From Branchiostoma floridae (taxonomy: Eukaryota; Chordata; Leptocardii; Amphioxiformes; Branchiostomatidae), in the NCBI RefSeq assembly GCF_000003815.2, contig NC_049981.1:32513543-32577542 (forward strand): 64,000 bases of DNA. Direction: 5' to 3'. The notes under the pieces were generated by a model. That model was not told where the DNA came from, searched no databases, and saw nothing but the letters and a program-made list of their open reading frames with translations. Below are positions 11,857 through 22,795 of this stretch, piece after piece (the stretch's first letter is position 1; each line of letters opens with the position of its first letter). A program made the translations under genes and the position numbers.

Positions 11857-12468
11857 CTGTGGGGGAAAAAGACAGTGGGATGAAATGAGACGTCAACAGA
11901 GACGGGGGCCGATACCGACTTCCAAGCCCTTTTGACCCATTGCTGACGTAACGCTTCCGGTCTGGATGTGTGACTTGTGCTTTGGGTCATTTCAACTTGA
12001 AAAGGATCAGAAGACTGGTCGAAAGCTTGCTTGTAAGCGCTTTAGTATAATATTGTATCATTGTGGGATGAAGTTGTTTTACTAGGGCTGACGGTGGAGT
12101 TGCTCAGTGTAAAGCCAAAAATGGTAACATAAGGATAGTGCCGACCTAAAATCCGTGAAAATTCTTCTTTTCCTTGAAGAATTTGACCAAATTTGTAGAT
12201 TTATTTTGGGTCAGAAGGAACAGGTAGCGTCACTAAAACTTCGAAATTCCAGGTTTGGACAAAATTTGATCAGCTCAGCAACTTGTTTGGTGTACGAACA
12301 GATGCGAGTTGTTGTGCCCTGTATGTTCTAAACGGATGTTTGCGCCCGGCTCCCCCATACGAGAAACCACTGCCAATGTCAGCATTGCTGTCTGGAGTAC
12401 CATCTGTCTTGCCTTGTTGTAATAAAATTGCAAAATAAACAACAACAACAACAAAACGCTTTACTCAC
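11857..12468 (-). other. intron inside the V domain (phase 2)
   Basis: 612 bp with GTGAGTAA at the 5' end (12468 downwards) and a strong pyrimidine tract plus CAG at the 3' end. The arginine codon AG|G is split across it. No other feature was seen apart from a short CAA repeat near 12440. Confidence 0.8.
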
Positions 12469-12622
12469 CTAGGAGCTGTGACGGACGAACTGGACCGGAA
12501 ATGCCATTCTATTTCCGCCTGGTCCACCTGGATGCCCCAGTATTGGCAGTAGAGGGTGGTGTCGTCTCCGCGCTTTATCCTCACCGGGTCCCCCACATCA
12601 ACAGTTATCACCCCCATAACAT
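12469..12622 (-). CDS. Ig V-set domain, N-terminal half exon (CTX/JAM-like IgSF protein)
   Basis: 154-bp exon bounded by GTTGTTCTACAG|ATG and CCTAG|GTGAGTAA. In phase 1 it reads VMGVITVDVGDPVRIKRG, then DDTTLYCQYWG, then AEIEWHFRSSSS. This supplies the A' and B strands with the first disulphide cysteine (LYCQY) and the core tryptophan of strand C (EWHF). It joins the 11660-11856 exon without a stop to make one V domain of about 117 residues. The ATG near its start is internal: signal peptide sequence must come from an upstream exon at higher coordinates, which I could not identify. The first 31 bp of this exon are part of the 79-bp minisatellite that runs upstream. The product is expected at the cell surface or secreted. 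Confidence 0.85.
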
Positions 12623-13100
12623 CTGTAGAACAACACAGAACACACGTCAAGTTACAGAATTACAACCCGCCCCACATCAACAGTGATCCCCCCCATAACA
12701 TCTGTAGAACAACACAGAACACACGTCAAGTTACAGAATTACAACCTGCCCTACATGAACAGTGATCACCCCCACAACATCTGCAGAACAACACAGAACA
12801 CACGTCAGGTTACAGAATTACAGCCCGCCCCACACCAACAGTGATCACCCCCATAACATCTGTAGAACAACACAGAACACACGTCAAGTTACAGAATTAC
12901 AACCCGCCCCACATCAACAGTGATCACCCCCATAACATCTGTAGAACAACACAGAACACACGTCAAGTTACAGAATTACAACCTGCCCTACATGAACAGT
13001 GATCACCCCCACAACATCTGCAGAACAACACAGAACACACGTCTGGTTACAGAAATACAACCCGCCCCACATCAACAGTGATCACCCCCGTAACGTCTTC
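12592..13100. repeat. 79-bp minisatellite overlapping a splice acceptor, 6.4 units
   Basis: Units start at 12592, 12671, 12750, 12829, 12908, 12987 and 13066, an exact 79-bp period. Each full unit holds about 31 bp of exon-derived sequence plus 48 bp of intron, including a minus-strand TGTTCTACAG or TGTTCTGCAG acceptor. Units 1-3 and 4-6 share the same variant order (CCCACATC, CCCACATC-type with CTGC end, CCTACATG), so a three-unit higher-order duplication of 237 bp occurred. Unit 7 is interrupted by the transposable element at 13115. Confidence 0.95.
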
Positions 13101-13165
13101 AGGACAACACATGGTAGCCTGGTGTTGTATCCAACTTTCGTCAGTATCTAACTTTCGTAATATGC

Positions 13166-13820
13166 CGAATCCTGGATATCCAGGAATCGTCCTGAGCAGA
13201 AGGACGATTCCTGGATATCCAGAAATCGTCGCAAACAGGACGTTTCCTGGATAGACGACGGTGTTTATCCAGAACGTGTACGTGGGGGTGGAGCTTCCTG
13301 TTTTCGAGGGAGGAGACTATGCGGAGGGCGGGGGCATGTTGTTTTCGTCAGAAAGCCGCCATCTTTGTATCTCCCCGCAAGAAGATCGTGTAGTTTATTC
13401 TGTTGATCCTGGTGTTACAGAACTTAAACGAATGTTGATAATGATACTTTGATGTTTATATGTTACATACGTATCAGGCCCAAAATGCTTTTTGCGTAAT
13501 GAATTAACAAATGGCAGTCAAGATGGGATAAAGTTACTGTTGTTTTCCGTATAGCGACACATTCACGGTAACGTGTTAATAGCATCCAGATGGCGTCCCT
13601 TTGTCACACAAGGCCTGGTCCACATCCTGGATATCCAGGAAACGGCTTGAACAGGAGGACGCTTCCTGGATATCCAGAAAACGGCTTGAACAGGCTCAGG
13701 ACGAATCCTGGATATCCAGAAAACGGCTTGAACAGGCTCAGGACGAATCCTGGATATCCAGAAAACGGCCTGAACAGGAGGACGATTCCTGGATATCCAG
13801 AAAACGGCCTGAACGCCTGA
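13166..13820. repeat. ~40-bp repeats centred on GGATATCC inside the element
   Basis: CCTGGATATCCAG recurs at ~13170 and ~13212, and five times between 13626 and 13816, separated by AAAACGGC(T/C)TGAACAGG and either CTCAGGACGAAT or AGGACGATT. Units are 39-42 bp. The perfect palindrome GGATATCC is in every unit. The frames reading SWISRKR... and the matching minus-strand frames are by-products of this array. Confidence 0.85.
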
Positions 13821-14302
13821 CGAAAATAAGGAATTCTCCCGCCATTTTTGATTTGCGAGCAAGCGGTCACTGTGGGTCACGCACGCACCGCAATGGTATC
13901 CTGCACCGCGGGTGTCCCGTAATACTCTGAACGCATGTCTAAAGACAACCGTTGTCCACAACAATAGACAATAACAGTCGCACGACTATATTATGTGTTG
14001 TGTGTTTGAAGTTGTTTTTCGTGTAGCGTCACATTCTATTTACGTGTTAAGAGTATTCAGATGGCGTCCTTATCATGGGGAGGGCAGCGGTCACTTCCGG
14101 GTTTTAATCTCTCGCAACTTGAGTCTGTCGAGGTCTCACGAGGTCGACCCATATATGGAAACATGGGCGTGCATAATAATGTTTTCTGTACTGTCAATCA
14201 CCATGATTGACAGCACCGGAAGTACGAATCCTGGATATCTAGTTTTCGTAAGGTTTTGGGACGATTCCTGGAGCCGCCGAAAAGTAGATGTGACACCTGT
14301 TA

Positions 14303-14396
14303 TCCAGCCGTAATATAGCTCCCGAGTCTCTTCTCTGCTCTTTTGGGATTGCGAAGAGGAGAGAAGAGACTCGGGGAGCTATATTACGGCTGGATA
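14303..14396. repeat. ~95-bp palindrome at the right end of the element
   Basis: ATCCAGCCGTAATATAGCTC-CCGAGTCTCTTCTCT at 14303 onward is repeated in inverse order to 14396. The arms are ~36 bp, nearly perfect, with a short loop, and could form a stable hairpin or cruciform. A second small perfect inverted repeat (TGTCAATCA/TGATTGACA) lies near 14196-14216. Confidence 0.85.
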
Positions 14397-14413
14397 CCAG
14401 GCTAAACACATGG

Positions 14414-16310
14414 AGCTCACTTCAGGTTAAAAATTACAACCAAACTAATATCAAGCTGTTTGTACTAGTCACACATTGTTTAAGTACCATGTTATGTTTA
14501 ATGGGACTGTGACCAGCAATTGTCCGGACATTTTAAGTTTCTTAATAAACAATAAACAATAAAAGCATGACATTGTAGCAAATACAAGTTAAGGAAGTAA
14601 AACAAATCGCGCTAGAAAGAAAAAAAATAAACGAGCAATGAAAAGCAAAGAGAAAAGAGCAGTTGGAATCTCTCAGTCTCTCTCTCTCTCTCTCTTTCTC
14701 TCTCACTCAAAGTCTCTCTCTTTCTCTCTCCCTCTCTCACTGCCTGTCTAAAAAAGCCCCCCTCCCTCCCTCTCTGTTCACTCATAGCCCGACTTCCTCG
14801 CCCGTCCGCGGTGTCTAAAATCCCTTCTGTTCCCGATGACGGGCACTCCTGACAGCTTCTCATGAATATCTCTGAACCCGGTGAAGGAAGAGCTTTACTC
14901 CTCAAGTGTGCCGGGAGTTATCTTGACAAGCAGGTCCGGCCAGGGCGAGGGGAGACAAACGTGCGGGGGAACGCCTGGCGATGGGATTTAGACGGACTTG
15001 CTTTCGCGACGATTAGGGTGAGCGACACTTACACTGTCTGAACACGCTGCTTCGTGATGACCTGAAGTCAGGACGTGACGAGGAGATGAGAACTAAGGCA
15101 TTCTACCTCCACGCTAAACCTCGAGAAGATCCAGTAGAGGTGGAAGGTTTAAGGCAACCGTAAAAGCGAATGTAGAAGCACGTGATTTTAATGGTAGTGA
15201 ATGTAGAAGCACGTGCTTTTAATAGTAGCTAAAATACTTTTTTTCAAAAGATTAGGTTCTTTTCTGCATGACTTTAGAGAGATTATTACATGAGCCACTG
15301 TTAATACTTACAGCACACGGTTGAGTTTATCGTGGGAAACACACATTTTGTAGCAAGAACTAGTTGATGATGAAAGTACTTATGTTTACACATTGTGATG
15401 GCAAAATGGTCGTCTTCATGTGTAACCAGAGGAACGCAACCCTCCACTGTTAGACAGGAGGAACCGGGAAGGATTCTCAGACTGCGGTTCTTTGATAAAA
15501 CAAATGAGGTCGGCAAACGTTTTACCAGTGGGCCATACATTATCTCGCGGATCATCGCGAGGTGAAGCGAGATCTCACCACAAACAGTTTACCGCAATTC
15601 CGACCGATCCGTCAAGACTTCCACCTCCACAACACCACGTCAACTTTTACCTAAGATCCCATCCCTCTTACGCCTCTTAGTCCCAGACGGATTGGTTCAG
15701 CTCTCCCAGAGAACAAGAACGGATGAAGAGAGCTTCTGCAGACCGTCCATCATGACCGTTGAGCGGCGGGAACTGCAGGCTGCCGGCATCCATCTCGGAG
15801 TCGGTGGACTAGTGAGTAAAAGGCGCGCCGAGAGCGCCCAGCATCGCCGGACCGGCGGCATTACCTCTACAAGCCCGGCGATAAGTACGACATAAATCAG
15901 AACAGTTTTAGGGATCGCAATCGGTAAAAGTGCGTCCTTGGAATATTCAACAGGCGGCGGATCGTGCGGGGCGCGTGGCCGCGGATATCGCCGTAAAGTT
16001 TTGTGGAAAAATACACATTATTCCGGGCCGAATATGACTCTGCAAGTCGTAAGAAGTCCGAGCCGATAAACGGCGCTTTTTGCCGGATCCTATATCGGGT
16101 ATTGCATCGAAGCTGTTGGGCAGATAGCGAACTGCACACTAAAAAGGCCAGAAATTTATGTGAGCAGACAATATCCCGAACGAACTGATTTCCTGGCCGT
16201 TTGTAGACCACACTATCCATAGAGCTATTTAAAGACCTTATCCCAAGTTATCGTTCGATACGCGTACCTGTATCTACGGATTCCGCTTAACGTATAGTGT
16301 TACAGCTAGG
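14414..16310. other. non-coding stretch, 5' side of the Ig gene
   Basis: 14676-14750 is a (CT)n-rich low-complexity tract, and the minus-strand frame across it is spurious. At 15751-15811 a short segment has exon-like borders (TTCTGCAG|ACCG...GGACTA|GTGAGT) with an open plus frame containing MTVERRELQ, but no partner exon was found. No signal-peptide exon for the Ig gene was recognised. Confidence 0.4.
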
Positions 16311-16312
16311 TT

Positions 16313-16535
16313 ATAAACACCCGTAAACATAAACATGTAGAAGAAGCTGTGGTCTTTTTCTGTCATTAGTTGAACGGAAATGAAAAGAACATCTGTACTC
16401 TGAAAACGTTTTCATATAACACAGCAGGGTTACAAAAGCTTGGAAACATAAACATGTAAAAGAAGCTGTGGTCTTTTTCTGTCATTACTTGAACGGGAAT
16501 GAAAACTTGCACTCTGAAAACGTTTTTATATTTAG
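16313..16535. repeat. 119-bp tandem duplication
   Basis: AAACATAAACATGTAGAAGA at 16325 recurs at 16444, followed in both copies by AGCTGTGGTCTTTTTCTGTC and CTCTGAAAACGTTTT. The copies differ by a few substitutions and one small deletion. Confidence 0.85.
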
Positions 16536-17470
16536 CGATAGCCAAGTGACTATCCTCCCACTCAGAGCCCCGTTCACCCCAGAAACAGCCATAAGTGTGG
16601 TGTGTATTCTACTGTAGCTTTGGTTCGCTCCTTTGCTCGCCTTCCTGCCAACTATCGCATTACAGGATGGATGTCAGGCTACACAAACGGTTCGCCCACT
16701 CGTTTAAATCAGAATTGTACGTGATGCCGGAAGGGTTTGAATAGCCACCGCTGATAGAGCCCATCGCCGTCACACTGCAGCCCGTGGGTTTTATGGCGCG
16801 GCTGATCTATGACTGCTCGGCTCTCCGCAGCTCCTCCCGCCGCCAGGAAGCCGGTCTGCGCGCGGGTCAAGCCGCCAGGGCACGGGCTGCATCGCGGAGG
16901 AAACCGGAGCACTTGGCGCACAAAGGCCCGCATTTTTCACAACAAATTTCTCCCCGCCATGGCCATAAGTCGCGCGGCGGATCGATGGGGAAGGCAGTTC
17001 TGACAGCTTCACGGCATCAAGGGCTGGAGAAGTGCGGAATTGGTTCTGTCGTGGGGATAGGAAAATGTTCCGATGCTTTAATAACTAGCAAAAGGTGTAC
17101 AATGTATGGCAACTGCTATCTAACTACCATATGTTGCCCTGTAAACCATGCTATACATGTACCATCCATCCTATAGGTTCCTTCTATCTGTGGATAGTTT
17201 CATTAGGTCGGTAAGTCACTGAATGGCAAGATTCATTGTACACACTCAACCAAGTATTCTATATATATACTTACTAGTACTTGGGACCGCATCTTAAGCA
17301 GCGACACCTATGCTGCAGTACAATGTGAACCTGTCATCAGAGGAAGACGGCAGACGGTCACTGAAATGTCGGTTAAATAAAACTACTGGTTGTGCACAAA
17401 GACGACTGTTGTTCAGGTTCCCATAGCCAATGTCAGCAAAGTAGTTTCATTGAGAGGAAATATCTCATTC
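16536..17470. other. non-coding stretch with a GC-rich core
   Basis: 16700-17010 is GC- and CpG-rich and open in several frames at once (for example 16784-17176), which is expected of GC-rich DNA. No domain or splice structure was seen. It may be a regulatory or conserved non-coding element, but only cross-species comparison could tell. Confidence 0.35.
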
Positions 17471-17479
17471 TAAGCGGAC

Positions 17480-18153
17480 CCCCGTTACGGCCGGTGACAA
17501 AAATTGAAGGCCTTTTATGGTAAACCTGCTATTCCGGGCCGATACTGGCTAACAATCAGAGTTTTGTTTATAAGAAACCTTCCATTCCGGCCGATCCCGG
17601 GTGACAAACGGCAAAGTTTCGTTAGTAAGAAACCTGCCATTTCGAGCCAATCCCGGTGACAAACGGCAAAGTTTCGTTGTTAGGAAACCTGCCATTCCGG
17701 CTGATCCCGGGTGACAAACGGCAAAGTTTTGTTAAAAAGAAACCTTCCATAACGGCCGATCCCGGTGACAAACGGCAAAGTTTTGTTAATAAGAAACCTT
17801 CCATTCCGGCCGATCCCGGTGACAAACGGCAAAGTTTTGTTAATACGAAACCTTCCATTCCGGCCGATCCCGGTGACAAACGGCAAAGTTTTGTTAATAA
17901 GAAACCTGCCATTCCGGCCGTTCCCGGTGACAAACGGCAAAGTTTTGTTAAAAAGAAACCTTCCATTCCGGCCGATCCCGGTGACAAACGGCAAAGTTTT
18001 GTTAATAAGAAACCTTCCATTCCGGCCGATCCCGGTGACAAACGGCAAAGTTTTGTTAAAAAGAAACCTGCCATTCCGGCCGATCCCGGTGACAAACGCC
18101 AAAGTTTCGTTGTTAGGAAACCTGCCATTCCGGCCGATCCCGGTGACAAACGG
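17480..18153. repeat. 54-bp minisatellite, about 12 units
   Basis: The unit carries AAACCTTCCATTCCGGCCGA, then TCCCGGTGACAAACGGCAAAG, then TTTTGTTAATAAG. The units from ~17700 to 18150 are highly homogenised, while those at 17480-17650 are diverged. The unit is 18 codons long and lacks stops in at least four of six frames, so it creates open frames of up to 237 codons on both strands at the same place. Those frames have no other coding evidence. Confidence 0.95.
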
Positions 18154-18159
18154 CCCGGT

Positions 18160-21040
18160 GCATGCACCAACTCATCGCGCGGCGATTGGAGACGGGGTCG
18201 GCCGCCAGCCCTTCTGGTGCGCATGCATTATTTCGTTTCAATTTCAATTTTCGTTTCGATTCTCTTCAAGATGGAAGGCGGGTCAGCCCGAAAGGCCATT
18301 CCGGAAATCCCTGCAGGATCCCACCCAGGCACCGGTTCCGCCTGTACATGTCCACTCACGACCGTTTAAGTACAAGATAGCGCATCACAAAGACTCTTTA
18401 AACCTCTATCTGTGATGAATCAAAGACTGGCTTTAAGTTCCTTCCCAAACTCCCAGAATAAGCCCATAAATCAAGCCTCCCAGCCGACTCTGCTGTTGAC
18501 ACGAGCTTTGAGGCGGATCAAAGCGGGCATCAGCGGCATTACGCAGAATGTCTTCCTCATTTGGTACAAATCGAACGTCTTGAGGGTGAAAGATGTTCCG
18601 TTTAGACGCACAATGGGAGGGCCAACGTTAGTAATCAGTGCGAGTCTGCAGTAATTAACTATCTGCCTTCGGGCTTTGAAACTCCACAAGCGCCAAAAAG
18701 GCAGCTTTTTAAAATGTAATTGTAAGCTATTTTATCGCATTGTTATTTTTTTAAATCTATTTCTGGCATTCCTTATCAATTGTTAAATGTAATCTTATTT
18801 CAAATTACGTATTTGGTTTTACTTTGTATATCATTATCTTTGAGGAACAATGTTTTTTTTCCAGTTCCTTTCAAATTTGTTTAAAAAATCTAAAGTGTTG
18901 AGTAAAAAGAGATTCCATCCCGCGTATTAACGACTACAGCGTTCTTCCGCCAGACACTGCCAGATACCTGCCCTTTATACTATGCTGCTCACAAAAACAC
19001 GCAATGACAAATACCCGAAAACACGACCTTCATAGCGGGACCAGAACATGGGGCACTACTAACGCCCCTCCTTTTCATAAAGCGTCGGCAATCAGAAAAC
19101 TCTGAAGACTCATGATCAGCAGAAAAAAACAACAGTATGTAAAACGCGCCCGTAAGATCTGCCGTGGAAGCTGATATTTTTCAAAGGGAAAAATTGCTCG
19201 GCGAAGTATCGGTGCTGAAAGGACTTTCGGAAAGGGCAAACAATTCCGAAAATCTGACCCGCAGGGATCATTTGAATTGTGAGGTTAAAGCATTGTCTGT
19301 TCTATAACCGGGAGGAGGAAGGTCATCTGTAAAGCTGGTGATTATAATTCATAAGGTTTCAGGGTTGGTGCTTTGGAATGCCCATATATGTATGTCACAT
19401 TGTGTATGTGTGTAGTTGGTATATCCTGGGCTACATCACTCAAAACTGGCCGCCATATTGGGTGGGTAAAGCTGTAAATTGTCAGGTACACTGACATATG
19501 TAATTAAAGTCGGGTAGATATGCAGATGTACAGGTTCGACTCCACTAGGTCCAACTGATATATGCAAGTCAGATGTGACGTCACGTGCTAATAATCAATC
19601 GAAATGGGCAAACTAGAAACAGTTACCCTTCGGATCATCCCTCATACATAGACATCCTCCAAGGCAAATTACACCGTTTTCCACTATCGTAGAAGATTAA
19701 GTGGCAAGAATAGAAACACCGTAGTTAGGATCTCGGTAAACGGGAATGATCTAAAAGAATCTCTTTTTTTTCTTCTAAAAACAGGGGAACAAAACATAAG
19801 ACAATTACTAAAAGTGGTTGCATACTTCAAATGCCACTCGTGTTTAATACATGTTGGCATGTTGGAAAACAAAGGTTAATATTCCTCAAAAGATGGACGC
19901 GCGATAATTTTGTATTTTATCTTAAGATTTTATTTTCTGGACTATGTATTTTTTGGGGGGGCGGGGGGTCATCGAACTGTGCCCCTTGGAAATCAACTTG
20001 TCAGTGTTGAAGGATCCCATCGGCTGTTCGCAACATCAAAGCAAAATAATGCAGGAAATGAACCTGGCTTTCCGACTTATTATTACCTCTCTCCAGAAGA
20101 CTAGCGTCATATTTACGTCTATCATTTCATCTAAGATAACTGCAAGGTTATTGAAAACCCTGTACATTTGTCTGCACGTTTCGAGAAGAGGGAACAGCCA
20201 GTAAATAAACTAGTGTATAGCATAACCTCTCTGTACTTTTCTTTAGTTATCTAACTATGCATTTGGCCGGCATGCAGAACATAAACAAGCAACGAAGATC
20301 ATTGTCATTGTCATAAGATCCAAAGGGTATCAGAACTGTCATTGACTTATTTGCCCACGATCAGAGAAGTATATAAACTGTTGAAAAGCCCCTCCCACTA
20401 CAGAATTAATTACGTTAAGAGACGACTTGATGAAGTGTCCTGTCAGTCGGATTCAAACCACGAGTCGATATTGTCAAGACGGAAGCTGATAGATGCGGCA
20501 TGAGAAGTCACGTTGGCCGGCGACCAACCCTCCAGGCAGTCCCCACAGCTGAGATAATCCAGCCGCGATCTGTAATCAACGTTACCCGCAACTTCACGTC
20601 TTCAGCGCCGAACGTGACAGAATGATGCTTAGTCACTGTCAGGTTCGATTACGACAGGCCACTGTAGCATTGACAGGACTCCCCTCCCTCACGGTTAAAC
20701 CTGCACGGGTGGCGCAGGGAGACTCTGACAGGGCGTAAACTCTGGGGAAATACGTGACAACTGAAGGATACTAAGGATAGGAAGTTACAGAGACCGGCAA
20801 CAGACTCCGATAACGTTTGTTATAGACTAACCGATGCCCGTAACCTGCGTGTGATTGCGCTATGTGCAGGAAGGGGCGGGCTGTATCGGGTATTCCGCTA
20901 ACATCGTTTGTGGGCAGAGATGACTGATCGACCAAGGAGGCAATTAAGCTGGCCATTTACCAGGCGGAGTCTGTTGACGAATGAGGGGCTCATTTCCGCT
21001 TGGATTATTGAGCTCATTCGTCTCTTATTGTTTCCTCTGT
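18160..21040. other. non-coding stretch, nothing firm
   Basis: No recognisable domain occurs in any frame. A G-rich patch (GGGGGGGCGGGGGG) lies near 19954. 20400-20760 is GC-richer, with GGATTCAAACCACGAG resembling a B box, but it has no tRNA partner arms. 19435-19620 has GCCGCCATATT and GTGACGTCACGTG elements like those at the edges of the dispersed repeats near 3 and 30.5 kb. Confidence 0.4.
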
Positions 21041-21470
21041 ACAACATCCGGACGGCTTTATGCATTATCTGGACAGCTTTGTTTCCTCACATGTACACTA
21101 TCTGGACAGTTTGTCTCCTATATAAGGACACTATCTGGACAGCTCTGTTTCCTCTTTATATATATGGACAGCTCTGTTTCCTCTTTATATATATGGACAG
21201 CTCTGTTTCTTCTTTATATATATGGACAGCTCTGTTTCTTCTTTATATATATGGACAGCTCTGTTTCCTCTTTATATATATGGACAGCTCTGTTTTCTCT
21301 GTACACTATCTGGACAGCTCAGTGTCTTTTGCATACTGTCCGGACATCTCTGTTACTTTTGTACATTTTCCGAACAGCTCTCCCACTGTACATGTTTCCT
21401 TTGTTCAATATCTGGACAGTTTTATAAACTAAACGGATAGCTTTGTTTCCGGTGTACACTATCCGAGCAG
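21040..21470. repeat. 29-33-bp minisatellite, about 13 units
   Basis: The core GGACAGCTCTGTTTC(C/T)TCTTTATATATAT (29 bp) is tandem from ~21140 to 21300. It is flanked on both sides by diverged ~33-bp units (TGTACACTATCTGGACAG). The three overlapping plus frames of up to 174 codons (tyrosine-, leucine- and serine-rich) are translations of this array. Confidence 0.9.
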
Positions 21471-21843
21471 AACTATGAGCGTATAGTAACTGTGTGATAA
21501 CCTATTGGTGTTGTTTTACATATTTTGCAACATATTGGAAACAACTATAGTATCCGCTGACAGTATATGTGCAGGCATAGGTAAACATACGTTAGCACAC
21601 ATACGTCCATGGCCATAGCGAAATTCTCCTGCGCCAGGAGCTCTACAAGACCACACGATCCGCCTTATCATCGATCACTTTTGGTCTTTATGCTAAACTC
21701 ACACGATAGCAATGGCATTTTGACTTTCTAGGGTCATTGGCAATCATCACAAAATCCCCGCTGAGAATAAGGCCCAGGTGAATGTCCGCAATGTCATCCA
21801 TGGCATGGGGGACTCCCGGTATCAGGCGAACTTGTCTCTCTTA

Positions 21844-22044
21844 GGCTTAGGTCACATTTCCAAACCGGGGCCCGGTCGGGATGTTTTAAAAAACGAAAAA
21901 TTACAATGTATACCTAGAAATATACACAAATCATGCCCATGAATCTTATTTTGACATTTTGTGTATTTTGATGTCTTTTATATAATTCTTTTCGCTCCCA
22001 AAAGCAGCCCGGCCGGGCCCCGGTTTGGAAATGTGACCTAAGCC
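21844..22044. mobile_element. PIF/Harbinger-like MITE, 201 bp, TTA target duplication
   Basis: Terminal inverted repeats of 37 bp with one mismatch begin GGCTTAGGTCACATTTCC and continue AAACCGGGGCCCGG. They face each other at 21844 and 22044. TTA flanks both ends (21841-21843 and 22045-22047). A 3-bp TWA duplication with GG-starting ends is the mark of PIF/Harbinger transposons. The centre is AT-rich and non-coding. The near-identical arms suggest fairly recent activity. Confidence 0.85.
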
Positions 22045-22049
22045 TTACC

Positions 22050-22715
22050 AGACTACTCTTGTCAACAAAAGTCTCGTCTATAACGTAAGACTGGTAGCTT
22101 TGCGTGATGCAAATGATATATGAAAAGGCTTCTTTGTTTTGTGGAAGTTATGTGAGAGAAACAACATTTTTGTCGTTGTTTAGAATTGCACGAAAAGTGA
22201 GATCTACCAACAATAGCAAATGTTAGGTATGCTCGATAGTGTTTTCTTTGTGGCAAACACTGGGAAACATTACCAGGCATACCTGGCATGTGCCGCTATT
22301 GGTAAATACCGCTTTTCGTGAATTAATATTGTAAACATAGCACAATACTATTTCTTTTGTTGCCGTACTTTCTCTTCGTGCTGTGAAGGTATCTTTGTAT
22401 TCACAATACGACAAGAAAAGAGTTCACAATAACGAAAGCAGCAGAGAAGCTGCCGTAACGTCGGCAAAGGTGATTTTGTACAGAATACAACGATGTTCAA
22501 TTGATTTTAATTAGCAAACTGACAAAGCTATTAGCTTATCTGAAATACACTTGAGGAAAACAGAACTTGTTCACTTTGCAATGTGTTCAAAATTTTGCTT
22601 ACATCTTTTGACTGTCTTTCTCACCAAACAGCCTTGACTTTGGCATGTATCAATCGCTAACCTAAGGACTGTCATGCCTAAAGACTAAAGCAACAGGAAA
22701 TGAAATCCTCCAGAC
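22050..22715. other. non-coding stretch, nothing seen
   Basis: AT-rich; no repeat, frame or signal of note. Confidence 0.5.
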
Positions 22716-22718
22716 TCC

Positions 22719-22795
22719 CTTACATTCCCGGAACTTTCGTACATTCCCGGAACTTTCGTTCATTCCCGGAACTTTCGTACATTCCCGGAACTTTC
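22719..22795. repeat. 19-bp tandem repeat, 4 units
   Basis: ACATTCCCGGAACTTTCGT is repeated four times with single substitutions. TTCCCGGAA is palindromic and resembles a STAT-type site, so the array is a cluster of identical palindromic sites. Confidence 0.9.

Larger units (their letters stand above)
13115..14404. mobile_element. 1.29-kb inverted-repeat (foldback/MULE-like) element with 9-bp target duplication
   Basis: The element begins TAGCCTGGTGTTGTATCCA and ends with the complement of TAGCCTGGTATCCAG. It is flanked by perfect 9-bp direct repeats AACACATGG (13106-13114 and 14405-14413). Host sequence resumes after the right copy with TCAGGTTAAAAATTACAACC, matching the rest of the interrupted 79-bp unit, so the insertion is well supported. 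Inside are ~40-bp tandem repeats, a ~65-bp direct duplication (13536-13602 and 14010-14075) and a terminal palindrome. There is no transposase, so it is non-autonomous. A 9-bp duplication is usual for Mutator-like and foldback elements; hAT elements give 8 bp. Confidence 0.75.

Noticed and set aside
13563-13964. Proteins with repeated SGYPG or SWISRKR motifs
   Set aside because: They come from GGATATCC-centred repeats inside a transposable element, with several overlapping frames.
14612-14905. 97-codon minus-strand frame rich in Arg and Glu
   Set aside because: Translation of a (CT)n tract.
17622-18415. Overlapping 200-237-codon open frames on both strands
   Set aside because: They are translations of a 54-bp (18-codon) minisatellite and are open in four frames at once, with no splice or domain evidence.
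20908-21440. 174- and 148-codon plus-strand frames
   Set aside because: They run through the 29-33-bp repeat array; the content is repeat-derived and two frames are open together.
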